From Desulfobacterales bacterium (GTDB taxonomy: Bacteria; Desulfobacterota; Desulfobacteria; Desulfobacterales; JAHDSC01), in assembly GCA_016931455.1 (NCBI GenBank), contig JAFGES010000054.1, positions 62,001-126,000 on the forward strand: a stretch of 64,000 nucleotides of DNA, read 5' to 3'. Positions 17,871 through 26,094 of the stretch are shown here, piece after piece. The notes under the pieces are model-generated. The model was not told where the DNA came from. It worked only from the letters and a program-made list of their open reading frames with translations, and did no database searches. Numbering within the stretch: the first letter of the stretch is position 1; every line of letters begins with the position of its first letter. Made by a program: the position numbers and the translations under genes.

Positions 17871-17952
17871 CATCTTTCAACTTGCCGGCAGGAATTCGAT
17901 TTTTAAGACCTTATTTTGACGGCTTCGTCCTTTCATTCTATGAAATATAAGT
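17839..17952 (-). ncRNA. Attenuator-type leader or small RNA upstream of the LytM gene
   Basis: Transcription from the promoter at 17987-17959 would start near 17952. The first ~115 bases carry a small hairpin (TTTCAT/ATGAAA), then GGACGAAGCCGTC, and a GC-rich stretch including CCTGCCGGCAAG. The segment ends in an intrinsic terminator: a 10-bp stem (17870-17861 with 17856-17847, including G-U pairs), a GAAA tetraloop and a seven-T run. Since no gene lies upstream on this strand, the terminator sits between promoter and gene. That means either a riboswitch or attenuator for the LytM gene, or an independent sRNA. I do not recognise the RNA class. Confidence 0.5.
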
Positions 17953-17958
17953 ATTAAA

Positions 17959-17987
17959 TTTATATAGCAAATTTCCGTACGTGTCAA
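17959..17987 (-). promoter_or_regulatory. Sigma-70 promoter for the LytM leader
   Basis: On the minus strand, TTGACA (17987-17982), exactly 17 bases of spacer, then TATAAA (17964-17959). It is one of the best consensus matches in the window. Confidence 0.7.
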
Positions 17988-18179
17988 AAAAAAAATCATC
18001 TACTTGACAATCAAAGATAAATAGATACATATTTCGTGAATATTCATAACTTTACATAATTATACGAACAATGTAATAATAAAAACTCATGAACAAATCA
18101 TTACGACATTGGAAAGGGTTTGCTCGGCTTTAAAAATTTTATGGTTTGATTATATGCGTTGAGAAAGGATAAGCGTGAC

Positions 18180-18512
18180 ATGACAAAAGAAAATGATATC
18201 GTTCTCATATATATAGAAGATAACCCGTTTATTTTCGCCAGAATAGAAGATATTTCTCCGGATGTTAAAGAAAATTGGTATCGGGTAAAATTACTTTTTC
18301 TTCAAATTCCTGTTCAGGAAATCACATGGATTTTAAGAGACATATATATAGACGGGGCTGACTTTACAATGGATGGAAAAAAAATGCGGCTGGAAAAAGT
18401 TGTTAGCCCAACGGCTTCTCGGGAAATTGAAGAGAGAGAAGAAGGCGAAAAAATAAAAAATCCGTCAAAAGAGGCCAAGGTGATATCACTGGCAGAACTG
18501 AAGAAAAAATAA
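18180..18512 (+). CDS. Hypothetical protein
   Basis: 110 residues from the ATG at 18180 (MTKENDIVLIYIEDNP). The first ~75 residues look like a small beta-rich domain (IVLIYIEDNPFIFARIEDISPD...WYRVKLLFLQIPVQEITWILRDIYIDG). The rest is a charged, Glu/Lys-rich tail ending AELKKK. It is not recognised. It lies 4 bases upstream of the DUF1848 gene and is therefore probably the first gene of a three-gene operon ending in dusB. An AAGGA site lies about 11 bases before the ATG; a TTG at 18159 is less likely. Confidence 0.7.
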   Translation: MTKENDIVLIYIEDNPFIFARIEDISPDVKENWYRVKLLFLQIPVQEITWILRDIYIDGADFTMDGKKMRLEKVVSPTASREIEEREEGEKIKNPSKEAKVISLAELKKK

Positions 18513-18516
18513 ATTC

Positions 18517-19449
18517 GTGAAATCTTCAAAGCAAATCGTTATCTCCGCCTCCAGAAGGACCGATATACCCGCATTTTATATGCAGTGGTTTATGTCGCAA
18601 ATTGAAAGAGGAACTTTCGAGGTAACAAACCCGTACAACCGACATATATCAGTTATACCCGCCACAGCGGAGAGGGTTCATACGATTGTCTTTTGGTCTA
18701 AAAATTTCGGTCCATTTATAAAAGGGGAATTCGGAAAAAAGTTAATCGATTGTGGATACAATCTTTTTTTCAACTTTACGATAAATTCAGATTCACCCTT
18801 ACTTGAACCGTATGTTCCGCGTCTAAGGAAACGGCTGGCTCAGCTTGAATACCTTTGCAAGCATTTTGATGTCAGGGGCATTGTCTGGAGATTTGATCCG
18901 ATTTGTTTTTATAAAACCAAAAACGATAAGATTAACGACAACCTTGGAGATTTTTCTTTAATTGCCCAAAAGGCTTCACAATCCGGAATCACCCGATGTA
19001 TAACAAGCTTCATGGATGATTATCCGAAGATTCGGAAAAGGATTGCCTCGATTCCCGGTTTTTCTTTTCGCTTTCCATCTCTGGAAAAGAAAAAAGAAAT
19101 TATATTGAAAATGGGAAAAGAGCTTGAGAGAAAAAATATAAGTTTATTTACATGTTGTGAAAAAGATCTTTTAGGATCGCTGGAGGTAAATTCCGGTATC
19201 AGGAAAAGTGCGTGCATCCCCAATGATCAATTGGTAGAAATATTCGGCGGTCATCTCTCATATAGAAAAGATGCCGGCCAAAGAATAAAGCAAGGATGTG
19301 GTTGCATGGTGTCGGCTGATATCGGTTCCTACCACCTTCACCCTTGTTATCACAACTGTCTTTTTTGTTATGCAAATCCGGCTTCCGGTTTTACAACCAA
19401 TAAAAATTTAAAGGCACAAAACATTTCAATATGCGAAAAAAAATCTTAA
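18517..19449 (+). CDS. DUF1848 family protein with C-terminal cysteine cluster
   Basis: 310 residues matching DUF1848. The N-terminus has ISASRRTDIPAFYMQWFM, then FWSKN and the barrel-like GIVWRFDPICFYK. The C-terminus has GCGCMVSADIG and PCYHNCLFCYANP. The CxxxCxxC-like cluster resembles that of radical SAM enzymes and suggests an Fe-S protein, but the family function is not established. The start is the GTG at 18517, 4 bases after the preceding gene. Its 3' end overlaps the dusB start by 19 bases, so all three genes should be translated from one mRNA. Confidence 0.88.
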   Translation: MKSSKQIVISASRRTDIPAFYMQWFMSQIERGTFEVTNPYNRHISVIPATAERVHTIVFWSKNFGPFIKGEFGKKLIDCGYNLFFNFTINSDSPLLEPYVPRLRKRLAQLEYLCKHFDVRGIVWRFDPICFYKTKNDKINDNLGDFSLIAQKASQSGITRCITSFMDDYPKIRKRIASIPGFSFRFPSLEKKKEIILKMGKELERKNISLFTCCEKDLLGSLEVNSGIRKSACIPNDQLVEIFGGHLSYRKDAGQRIKQGCGCMVSADIGSYHLHPCYHNCLFCYANPASGFTTNKNLKAQNISICEKKS

Positions 19450-20420
19450 TCGGCTCACTTTCACTAGATAATCTTACAATTTTAGCACCGCTAGCAGGAA
19501 TTACCAATTTGCCTTTCCGAATTTTGGCCAAAGAAGCCGGTTGTGCTTTGGTATGTTCAGAGATGATCAGTGCGAATGGTCTTGTTTACCAATCCAAAAA
19601 CACTACCCAGCTTCTCGATAGTATGCCTGAAGAAAAGCCGCTTGCCGTCCAAATTTTTGGTTCCGACCCTACGATAATGGCAGAGGCCGCAAAAATTGTT
19701 GAATCTTCAGGGGCTGACATTCTAGATATCAACTTCGGTTGTCCGGTTAAAAAAATAATTAAATCCGGCTCCGGAGTTGCGCTGATGCAATCACCTGAAA
19801 AGGCGGAAGATATTTTAAAAAATGTACGAAAATCGATCAAAATTCCATTGACGATAAAAATAAGGTCCGGATGGAATCCGGATGGGAAACAGGCCCTCAA
19901 AATAGCTGAAATTGCAGAAGCGTGTGGTGTGGACGCAATCACCGTCCATCCTCGAACTGCAAAACAAGGATTTGTGGGCTATGCAGATTGGACATTAATA
20001 AATACGATAAAAAGACGGGCTAAAATACCTATATTTGGAAACGGTGATATTGTTTCAGCGGAAGATGCCATGAAAATGCTCAATCAAACCGGCTGTGACG
20101 GTGTTATGATCGGTAGAGCGGCCATCGGAAGGCCATGGATTTTTTCCCAAGTAAATTCTCTGTTAAAGGGTGAAAACCTATCTCCAATTGACTTATCTTT
20201 ACATTCTGATGCAATGCTTCGTTATTTGAGAACGTCTGTAACCTACCTTGGGGAAAAACAAGCCTGTTACAGAATGCGCAGCCGTCTTGGCTGGTTTGTA
20301 AAAGGGCTGAATTACAGCAGTCAATTTCGCAACGCCATCAAGCAAATATCCTCCGAAACTGAAGCCGTCGGGATTATAAAAGGCTATATGAATGCTATCA
20401 AAAGCGACTCAGACAATTAA
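19431..20420 (+). CDS. dusB: tRNA-dihydrouridine synthase (DusB type)
   Basis: 329 residues, an FMN-dependent TIM barrel that reduces uridines in the tRNA D-loop. The signatures are LAPLAGITNLPFRILAKEAG (FMN end, about 20-39), the catalytic cysteine block DINFGCPVKKIIKSGSG (about 100-116), ITVHPRTAKQGFVGYADW (about 168-185) and GNGDIVSAEDA (about 204-214). A C-terminal helical RNA-binding domain includes the MRSRLGWFVKGL segment. It overlaps the DUF1848 gene and ends just before the convergent lipoprotein gene (4-base overlap of ends). Confidence 0.94.
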   Translation: MRKKILIGSLSLDNLTILAPLAGITNLPFRILAKEAGCALVCSEMISANGLVYQSKNTTQLLDSMPEEKPLAVQIFGSDPTIMAEAAKIVESSGADILDINFGCPVKKIIKSGSGVALMQSPEKAEDILKNVRKSIKIPLTIKIRSGWNPDGKQALKIAEIAEACGVDAITVHPRTAKQGFVGYADWTLINTIKRRAKIPIFGNGDIVSAEDAMKMLNQTGCDGVMIGRAAIGRPWIFSQVNSLLKGENLSPIDLSLHSDAMLRYLRTSVTYLGEKQACYRMRSRLGWFVKGLNYSSQFRNAIKQISSETEAVGIIKGYMNAIKSDSDN

Positions 20421-21382
20421 TTCTTTAACCAGACGGAACTCTCCTCGTGTATTTCACCGCCGGAGACGGTAACCGCTTCGGCTTTGTCGGGATAAACGGC
20501 AGTTATCTTTATCTCTGCTGTTTTAATGCCCGGAACAAAGAACCGTTCGCCGTTGACTCCTTCAATAATCTTATTGCAATTATGGACTTCAAGTATATCT
20601 CCTGATCGTAGGCCTATATTTTTTCCCGACGATATTACAATTTTTTCATTGATAATTGAAACGATATATCCTTTACATGAAGGCTGACTGACAACACCAC
20701 AGATTTTTTCCCCGATAATATCCGCGAGGTATTTCAAAGCAACTTGCAATTCTAATATGCTTTGAACATTTTTTTTAGTCTGGATGAGTTTAAAATCCGA
20801 CTCATCAACTTTAAATTCATGAACGAAACTTTCATCAAGGAGCTTTGCTGCTGTTTCGGTATCATAAATTTCAATAACGGTTTGGAGTCGGATAATTTTG
20901 CAGGTATCATTGAACCATAAAATTCCCCCATTCTTTTTTTCCCCGCTGATATTAATCAGTGCGCCGGTTATAATTGCATTTAAACCTAGTTGTCGACCTA
21001 TTTTTGCTAAAGCAAAGTTATCAATTTGACCCCATTCATGTTTCGGTATTTCAAATAGAGCATCAGGATATCCCTCATCACCCGGTTTGATAAGTAATAG
21101 ATCGGGAGTGCCTTTCTTAATTGTCTCGACAAGTGCCTTTTGTAAGTTTTGTTCAATGTTTTGGCCAATGAAAAGAGTTTGATTTTCAAAAGGCACAATA
21201 GCTACTTTTTTTTTCATATCTTTACCGGAAAACTTAATATCACGTGCAATCTTATTCGCTGTCTTCTTTATAGTATAAAAAGAGGAACACCCTGCAATTA
21301 AAGAAATAAAAACCGATAAAGATAACGTAAAAAAGAAAATTCGATATACATTTTTGAAAATTTTTGTGTCATGAAATTTCAT
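20417..21382 (-). CDS. Lipoprotein with CsgG/FlgT-like fold (function unknown)
   Basis: 321 residues. A signal sequence ends in a lipobox (SLIAGCSS, Cys about residue 32). A middle domain ([12 protein letters not shown]...[16 protein letters not shown]...[23 protein letters not shown]) has the assembly-lipoprotein look of CsgG/LpoB/FlgT-type domains. The C-terminal domain ([29 protein letters not shown]...[26 protein letters not shown]) resembles the FlgT C-terminal barrel seen in many outer-membrane lipoproteins. The role is probably in envelope assembly or secretion. It is downstream of queF, overlapping it by 14 bases. Confidence 0.75.
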   Translation of the reverse strand: MKFHDTKIFKNVYRIFFFTLSLSVFISLIAGCSSFYTIKKTANKIARDIKFSGKDMKKKVAIVPFENQTLFIGQNIEQNLQKALVETIKKGTPDLLLIKPGDEGYPDALFEIPKHEWGQIDNFALAKIGRQLGLNAIITGALINISGEKKNGGILWFNDTCKIIRLQTVIEIYDTETAAKLLDESFVHEFKVDESDFKLIQTKKNVQSILELQVALKYLADIIGEKICGVVSQPSCKGYIVSIINEKIVISSGKNIGLRSGDILEVHNCNKIIEGVNGERFFVPGIKTAEIKITAVYPDKAEAVTVSGGEIHEESSVWLKN

Positions 21383-21800
21383 TTTTTACCTCATAGACTG
21401 CCGTAACCTTAGTCGTAATGCCACCCCTTGCGCTAAAATCACCTATGATTTCCATCCGCTTGGGTTCAAGTACGGCAACAAGGTCATTTAGAATGCGATT
21501 CACCACATTCTCATAAAATATACCCACATTTCGATACTGTAATAAATAAAATTTGAGTGACTTCAATTCAACAATTTTCAAAGCAGGGGTGTATCGTATG
21601 GTCATGCAGCCGAAATCCGGAAGTCCCGTCATTGGGCACACGGATGTAAATTCCGGTTGTTGAATCATAATAACAATGTCGCGCTGTCCTTTGTATTGGT
21701 AATCGATGACATCGAGAACATTTTTTTTAACATTATCCGGACTTTCGATAGGATAGCGAACCCCTCTTTCGGAAATTGTGGACATGTTTTTTTGCTCCAT
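21369..21800 (-). CDS. queF: NADPH-dependent 7-cyano-7-deazaguanine reductase (preQ0 reductase)
   Basis: The enzyme reduces preQ0 to preQ1 for queuosine in tRNA. About 143 residues, the short unimodular QueF type. The catalytic cysteine and nearby Asp are in [14 protein letters not shown], and the QueF signature is [24 protein letters not shown]. The C-terminus [14 protein letters not shown] is the substrate-binding end. The ATG at 21800 has a TTGAGG site nine bases upstream. An in-frame TTG at 21815 falls within that site and is not preferred. Other queuosine genes are not in the window. Confidence 0.94.
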   Translation of the reverse strand: MEQKNMSTISERGVRYPIESPDNVKKNVLDVIDYQYKGQRDIVIMIQQPEFTSVCPMTGLPDFGCMTIRYTPALKIVELKSLKFYLLQYRNVGIFYENVVNRILNDLVAVLEPKRMEIIGDFSARGGITTKVTAVYEVKNEIS

Positions 21801-21917
21801 AATGATTAACCTCAAGGAAATATTATTTTATACAACAACTTGTTAATAAAATAAAAATTAATTTTCGTCAAACAATTGTCATTTCTATGTCGGCAATAAG
21901 GTCCATATCAAAGAGGC

Positions 21918-21946
21918 TTGACACTTGTCCATATTTCTGTTAACAG
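21918..21946 (+). promoter_or_regulatory. Possible promoter for the small protein at 21990
   Basis: TTGACA at 21918-21923, a 17-base spacer and TAACAG as a poor -10. The -35 context (ggcTTGACAc) is the same as at feoA. Confidence 0.4.
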
Positions 21947-21989
21947 TTCAATATTATTAAAAATAATACATAGAAAGAAGGCATATGAC

Positions 21990-22169
21990 ATGGGCTCGCT
22001 GGATGAACAAATTCTCAGGGCAACGAAAGAAATAATCGTTAAATTCATAGAAGTCGGAAGGCTGACACCCACCGGTTTTGAAGAAACATTTAAAAATACT
22101 TATCAAACAATTAAAGAAACTGTAAAGGATATACAAGAAGCGCCTGCACCTCAGGGTAAAAAAAAATAA
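21990..22169 (+). CDS. Small conserved-looking helical protein
   Basis: 59 residues from the ATG at 21990 (MGSLDEQILRATKEIIVKF). The body is two amphipathic helices, LRATKEIIVKFIEVGRLTPTGFEETF and YQTIKETVKDIQEA, with a Lys-rich end. The sequence looks like a conserved small protein of Desulfobacterota rather than chance, with good codon use and its own promoter, but no function is known to me. A longer frame from 21918 starts inside the -35 box and is not preferred. Confidence 0.65.
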   Translation: MGSLDEQILRATKEIIVKFIEVGRLTPTGFEETFKNTYQTIKETVKDIQEAPAPQGKKK

Positions 22170-22225
22170 TCAAAATCAGACTCGGTTAAAGATTTTGATA
22201 CCGACCGGATTTATTTTTTCATTAT
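22160..22225. terminator. Possible bidirectional terminator between convergent genes
   Basis: ATCAAAATC near 22168 and GATTTTGAT near 22192 can pair with a 12-14 nt loop, followed by a T-rich tract on the plus side at 22210-22217. It lies between the small-protein gene and the end of polA. The stem is AT-rich and weak. Confidence 0.35.
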
Positions 22226-24904
22226 TTAATGAGCTTCGGCCCAATTTTTACCCGATTCAACATTCACCTTCAACGGCGCTTTGAGGTTCCAGATTCCTTC
22301 CATGATCTGCTTGACCAGATTTTTTACAAGATTAAGTTCTTCAGGAGGTACTTCAAAAACAAGCTCATCATGGACCGTAAGCAACATTGCTGCTTTCAGA
22401 GACCTTTCCCTTAATGCCGCATCGACCTGAATCATGGCTAATTTGATAAGATCTGCAGCCGTACCTTGGATGGGGGTATTGATTGCAGCCCGTTCGGCAA
22501 ACAATCGTATATTTTTATTAAGACTGTCTATATCAGGCAAAAGGCGGATTCTTTCAAGAAGTGTACTCGTTCGTTTGTTTTTTTTCGCGGTTTTTATGGT
22601 CTCATCAATAAAATCTTTAACCCCTCGATATCTTGCAAAGTAATTATCGATGTAAGTTTTTGCCATCTTTTGACTAATGCCGAGCTCTTTGGAAAGACCA
22701 TACGGACTCATTCCATAAATAATACCGAAGTTTATCGCCTTTGCCTGTCTTCTGAGTTCAGGGGTGACAAACTCCGGAAAAACCTGAAAGACCTCGGTGG
22801 CTGTTCGGGTATGGATATCTTCATCTTCCATAAAAGCTTTTATCAAAATTGGGTCATTTGAGTAATGCGCTAAAATACGAAGTTCGATTTGGGAATAATC
22901 GGCGGAAACCAGAAGCCATCCGTTTTGGGGAATAAATGCTTTGCGTATTTCAATCCCCTCATCTGTTCGAATCGGAATATTTTGCAGATTCGGGTCGGAG
23001 CTGCTAAGTCGACCGGTGACAGTTACCGTTTGGTTATAAGAAGTATGGATACGTTCGGTTTCCGGATTAATCAGTTCAACTAATGCATCGGTATACGTTG
23101 ACTTTAATTTTGCCAATGTTCGATGCCTCAAAATCAAAACCGGCAATTCATGGTGTGCAGCCAGTGTATTCAAAACATCCACATCCGTAGAATACCCTGT
23201 TTTTTTAAGAGTCTTTTTTTGGACCGGCAGCTTGAGCTTTTCAAAAAGAATTTTTCCAAGCTGCTGCGAAGACTTGATATTAAATTCTTCACCCGCGATC
23301 GAATAGATTCGGTCTTCCATCTGCTCAAGCTGATTTTCAAAGGATTTGGAAAGGTTTTTGAGCTTGACTTTGTCGACGCAAATCCCCCGCATTTCCATCC
23401 GTAATAGAGTCGGCACAAGGGGCATCTCCACTTTTTCGAAAAGCTCTGTTAAACCGATATCTTCAAGTTTCGGCAGAAGAACGTGATACGCTTTCAGCGT
23501 AATATCCGCATCTTCGCAAGCATAGGGCACGGCCTTTTCGATCGGAACCTGTGTAAAGCTAATGGCTTTTTTACCTTTGCCCGTTATTTCCTGATAGGTA
23601 ATATTTTTGTGATCTAAAAAATCCAGGGCAATCTGGTCCAGATTGTGCGCCCGTTTGGAAGGATTAATCAAATATGATGCGAGCATCGTATCGAATATTA
23701 CACCTGCAAGATCGATTCCATATCGTTTAAGCACTATCCAATCGTACTTGATGTTTTGGCCGATTTTTTTGATATCCGGATTTTCAAGCAAGGGTTTCAA
23801 TAAGCTGAGAACTTCTCTGAGACAAAGTTGTTGCGGTGCTTCCGGGTATTGATGTGCACAAGCAATATAAAATGCTTCATCCGCTTTCGTAGAAAACGAA
23901 AGGCCTACGAGTTTTGCTCGCATTGGATCCTGGGAAGTGGTCTCTGTATCAATAGCAAATAATCCGGCAATTTCAATTTGTTCAATCAGATCGGAAAGTA
24001 AATCAATATCTTGAATCAATTGATATTTTTTCTGTTTATAATCGGTAACTCTCGGCAGGGCTTGCTGTAATTGCTTGAATTCCAGAATTTTAAACAATTC
24101 GAAGAGTTTTTGATTATCCGGTTGTTTGTGTTTGAATTTTTCCGGCTCAAACGGCAATTGTACTTGGGTATCGATGCGAACAAGCTGCCTACTTAAAAAC
24201 GCTTGGTCTTTATAGCGGATAAGATTCTCTTTTTGCTTTTTTTTTGTAATCGTATTTATATTTTCATAGATAGATGCTAAATTGCCGAAGGTTTTAATCA
24301 AAGAAACAGCAGTTTTTTGCCCGATTCCGGGTACCCCGGGGATATTGTCGGCTGTATCACCTGATAGACCCATAATATCAATGAGTTGCTTCGGCTCTAC
24401 GCCAAATGATTCTTTGATGTAACGACTATCGATCGTTTTTTCCTGCATGGGATCCCAAATAATAATTTGATCGGATACAAGCTGCATGAAATCCTTATCG
24501 CCGGTAACCATAACAACGGAAAAACCGGCCTCTTCCGCTCTACGGGCAAATGTGCCGATCAGATCATCCGCTTCGTAACCCTGCTTTTCAATCATCTGCA
24601 AGTTAAACCCTTTGATGATCTCTTTTATATATGGAATTTGAACGGCCAGATCTTCCGGCATCGGAGGCCGATTTGCCTTATAGGCTGCGTAAAGTTTATG
24701 TCTGAAGGTTGCTCCTTTGACGTCAAAAAAAATTGCCGCATATTCCGGGTCACAATCCTCCATAAGCTTTAAAAGCATACGTGTAAAGCCGTAAACGGCG
24801 TTTGTGGGAAGCCCTTTTGAGTTGGCGAGTTCCCGGATGGCGTGATAGGCTCTATGAATATAAGCGCTTCCGTCTATGAAATATATTATTTTTTTTTTAG
24901 TCAT
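22226..24904 (-). CDS. polA: DNA polymerase I
   Basis: 892 residues with all three domains. The 5'-3' exonuclease (1-290) has GYEADDLIGTFAR and GLSGDTADNIPGVPGIGQKTA. The 3'-5' proofreading domain (about 300-490) keeps the catalytic DxE in AIDTETTSQDP and the KIGQNIKYDW block, so proofreading looks intact. The family A polymerase has motif A DYSQIELRILAH, motif B RRQAKAINFGIIYGMSPYG and motif C TVHDELVFEVP. It acts in Okazaki-fragment maturation and repair. It is divergent from the CoA-binding protein gene. Confidence 0.97.
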   Translation of the reverse strand: MTKKKIIYFIDGSAYIHRAYHAIRELANSKGLPTNAVYGFTRMLLKLMEDCDPEYAAIFFDVKGATFRHKLYAAYKANRPPMPEDLAVQIPYIKEIIKGFNLQMIEKQGYEADDLIGTFARRAEEAGFSVVMVTGDKDFMQLVSDQIIIWDPMQEKTIDSRYIKESFGVEPKQLIDIMGLSGDTADNIPGVPGIGQKTAVSLIKTFGNLASIYENINTITKKKQKENLIRYKDQAFLSRQLVRIDTQVQLPFEPEKFKHKQPDNQKLFELFKILEFKQLQQALPRVTDYKQKKYQLIQDIDLLSDLIEQIEIAGLFAIDTETTSQDPMRAKLVGLSFSTKADEAFYIACAHQYPEAPQQLCLREVLSLLKPLLENPDIKKIGQNIKYDWIVLKRYGIDLAGVIFDTMLASYLINPSKRAHNLDQIALDFLDHKNITYQEITGKGKKAISFTQVPIEKAVPYACEDADITLKAYHVLLPKLEDIGLTELFEKVEMPLVPTLLRMEMRGICVDKVKLKNLSKSFENQLEQMEDRIYSIAGEEFNIKSSQQLGKILFEKLKLPVQKKTLKKTGYSTDVDVLNTLAAHHELPVLILRHRTLAKLKSTYTDALVELINPETERIHTSYNQTVTVTGRLSSSDPNLQNIPIRTDEGIEIRKAFIPQNGWLLVSADYSQIELRILAHYSNDPILIKAFMEDEDIHTRTATEVFQVFPEFVTPELRRQAKAINFGIIYGMSPYGLSKELGISQKMAKTYIDNYFARYRGVKDFIDETIKTAKKNKRTSTLLERIRLLPDIDSLNKNIRLFAERAAINTPIQGTAADLIKLAMIQVDAALRERSLKAAMLLTVHDELVFEVPPEELNLVKNLVKQIMEGIWNLKAPLKVNVESGKNWAEAH

Positions 24905-25015
24905 AATAATCTATATTTTATCATTTTATATGATTTCAAACTATGCTAATAAAATATTTTGTTTCTCATAAATGTTCGCATAAATAGTGCTTACCGATGA
25001 GAGGAGGATTTTATT

Positions 25016-25438
25016 GTGAAATCAGGTAAAATCATTACTGAAGAAAAAGAAATCAGAGAAATATTAAAAAATTCAAGCACAATAGCAGTTATAGGGTTGA
25101 GTACGCAACCGGATAAAGCCTCCTACAGAGTCGCCAAGTATCTTAAGGATCAAGGTTACCGAATTATCCCGATCCACCCCAATGCACAAGAGATACTTGG
25201 AGAAAAGGTTTCGGCATCCTTAGATGATATTAAGGAACCGGTTGATATTGTCGATGTATTCCGAAAATCCGAACAAATTCTCCCGCATGCAAAAGAAGCC
25301 GTCCGATTAAAGCCAAAGGTTTTCTGGATGCAGCTGAATATAGAAAATCAGGCCGCCGCAGAACTATTAGTTGCTGCGGGCATCAATGTCATAATGAACC
25401 AGTGCCTGATGGTCCAGCATAAACAGCTTATCAAATAA
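25016..25438 (+). CDS. CoA-binding domain protein (YccU-like)
   Basis: 140 residues forming one Rossmann CoA-binding domain. Its segments are STIAVIGLSTQPDKASYRVAKYL (residues about 21-43), GYRIIPIHPNAQEILGEKVSASLDDI (about 48-73), VDIVDVFRKSEQILPHAKEAV, then VFWMQLNIENQAAAELLVAAGINVIMNQCLM. The last block with its conserved Cys is typical of the small YccU group, which resembles the CoA-binding domain of succinyl-CoA synthetases. Its physiological role is unclear. The ribosome-binding site is GAGAGGAGGAT and the start is the GTG at 25016. Confidence 0.9.
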   Translation: MKSGKIITEEKEIREILKNSSTIAVIGLSTQPDKASYRVAKYLKDQGYRIIPIHPNAQEILGEKVSASLDDIKEPVDIVDVFRKSEQILPHAKEAVRLKPKVFWMQLNIENQAAAELLVAAGINVIMNQCLMVQHKQLIK

Positions 25439-25479
25439 TTTCAAAGCGGTTTCTCTTTGAGAAAAAGCACATTTTGCCT

Positions 25480-26094
25480 CTAAAAAAGAATTGCCTCAAG
25501 CTCCTTCAGGCTTTCGATATGATGATCTGCCGAAAGAGAGTTGTTTTTATATGCTACCAATGAGATACCCGCTGCTTTAGCGGCTATCTCATCAAGCTGT
25601 GAATCCCCCACATATATCGCCTCGTTAGGTTCGATATTAAAATGATTCAAAATTTTGATCAGCTGATCCGGATGCGGTTTAGGATGTTCAACATCCAGCG
25701 CACTGACGACTATATCAAAGCAGCCTTCAAGGTCGTGTTCAATCAGAACGTAATTCATCGTATCGGTCCTGTTTGTCGCGATTGCTGTTTTGTATTTCGG
25801 GCGCAATCTTTGAAGCAAAGGCCTTAAATAGGGCTCGATTTTCATATATTTTATAAATGGTATGTAGCTAATTTTCTTACAGTAATCGTTTGCTGCTTCA
25901 ATTTTCCGCCGATCTTCAAACAAATAGGCAAGAGACTCTTTTACAGTATGCATATGGGTATATGTAAACTGTTCAGGAGTCATAGCAGGTCGATCGAAAT
26001 GAGCCAGGATGTTATTATAATAATAGCTGTTTGCCTTCACTGAGTCAAAAAGAACACCATCACAGTCAAAAGCAACAACTTTGATATCCCTCAT
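25480..26094 (-). CDS. HAD-superfamily hydrolase (phosphoglycolate-phosphatase-like)
   Basis: 204 residues. The four HAD motifs are present: motif I AFDCDGVLFDS (nucleophile Asp, residues 8-18), motif II AIATNRTD (Thr/Asn at about 107), motif III Lys in HPKPHPDQLIK (about 136), and motif IV AIYVGDSQLDEIAAKAAG (about 158). A helical cap occupies about 20-85. The best comparison is with phosphoglycolate phosphatases and beta-phosphoglucomutase-like phosphatases; the substrate is unknown. Its start overlaps the stop of the DUF1573 candidate selenoprotein gene by 4 bases, implying coupled translation. Confidence 0.9.
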   Translation of the reverse strand: MRDIKVVAFDCDGVLFDSVKANSYYYNNILAHFDRPAMTPEQFTYTHMHTVKESLAYLFEDRRKIEAANDYCKKISYIPFIKYMKIEPYLRPLLQRLRPKYKTAIATNRTDTMNYVLIEHDLEGCFDIVVSALDVEHPKPHPDQLIKILNHFNIEPNEAIYVGDSQLDEIAAKAAGISLVAYKNNSLSADHHIESLKELEAILF

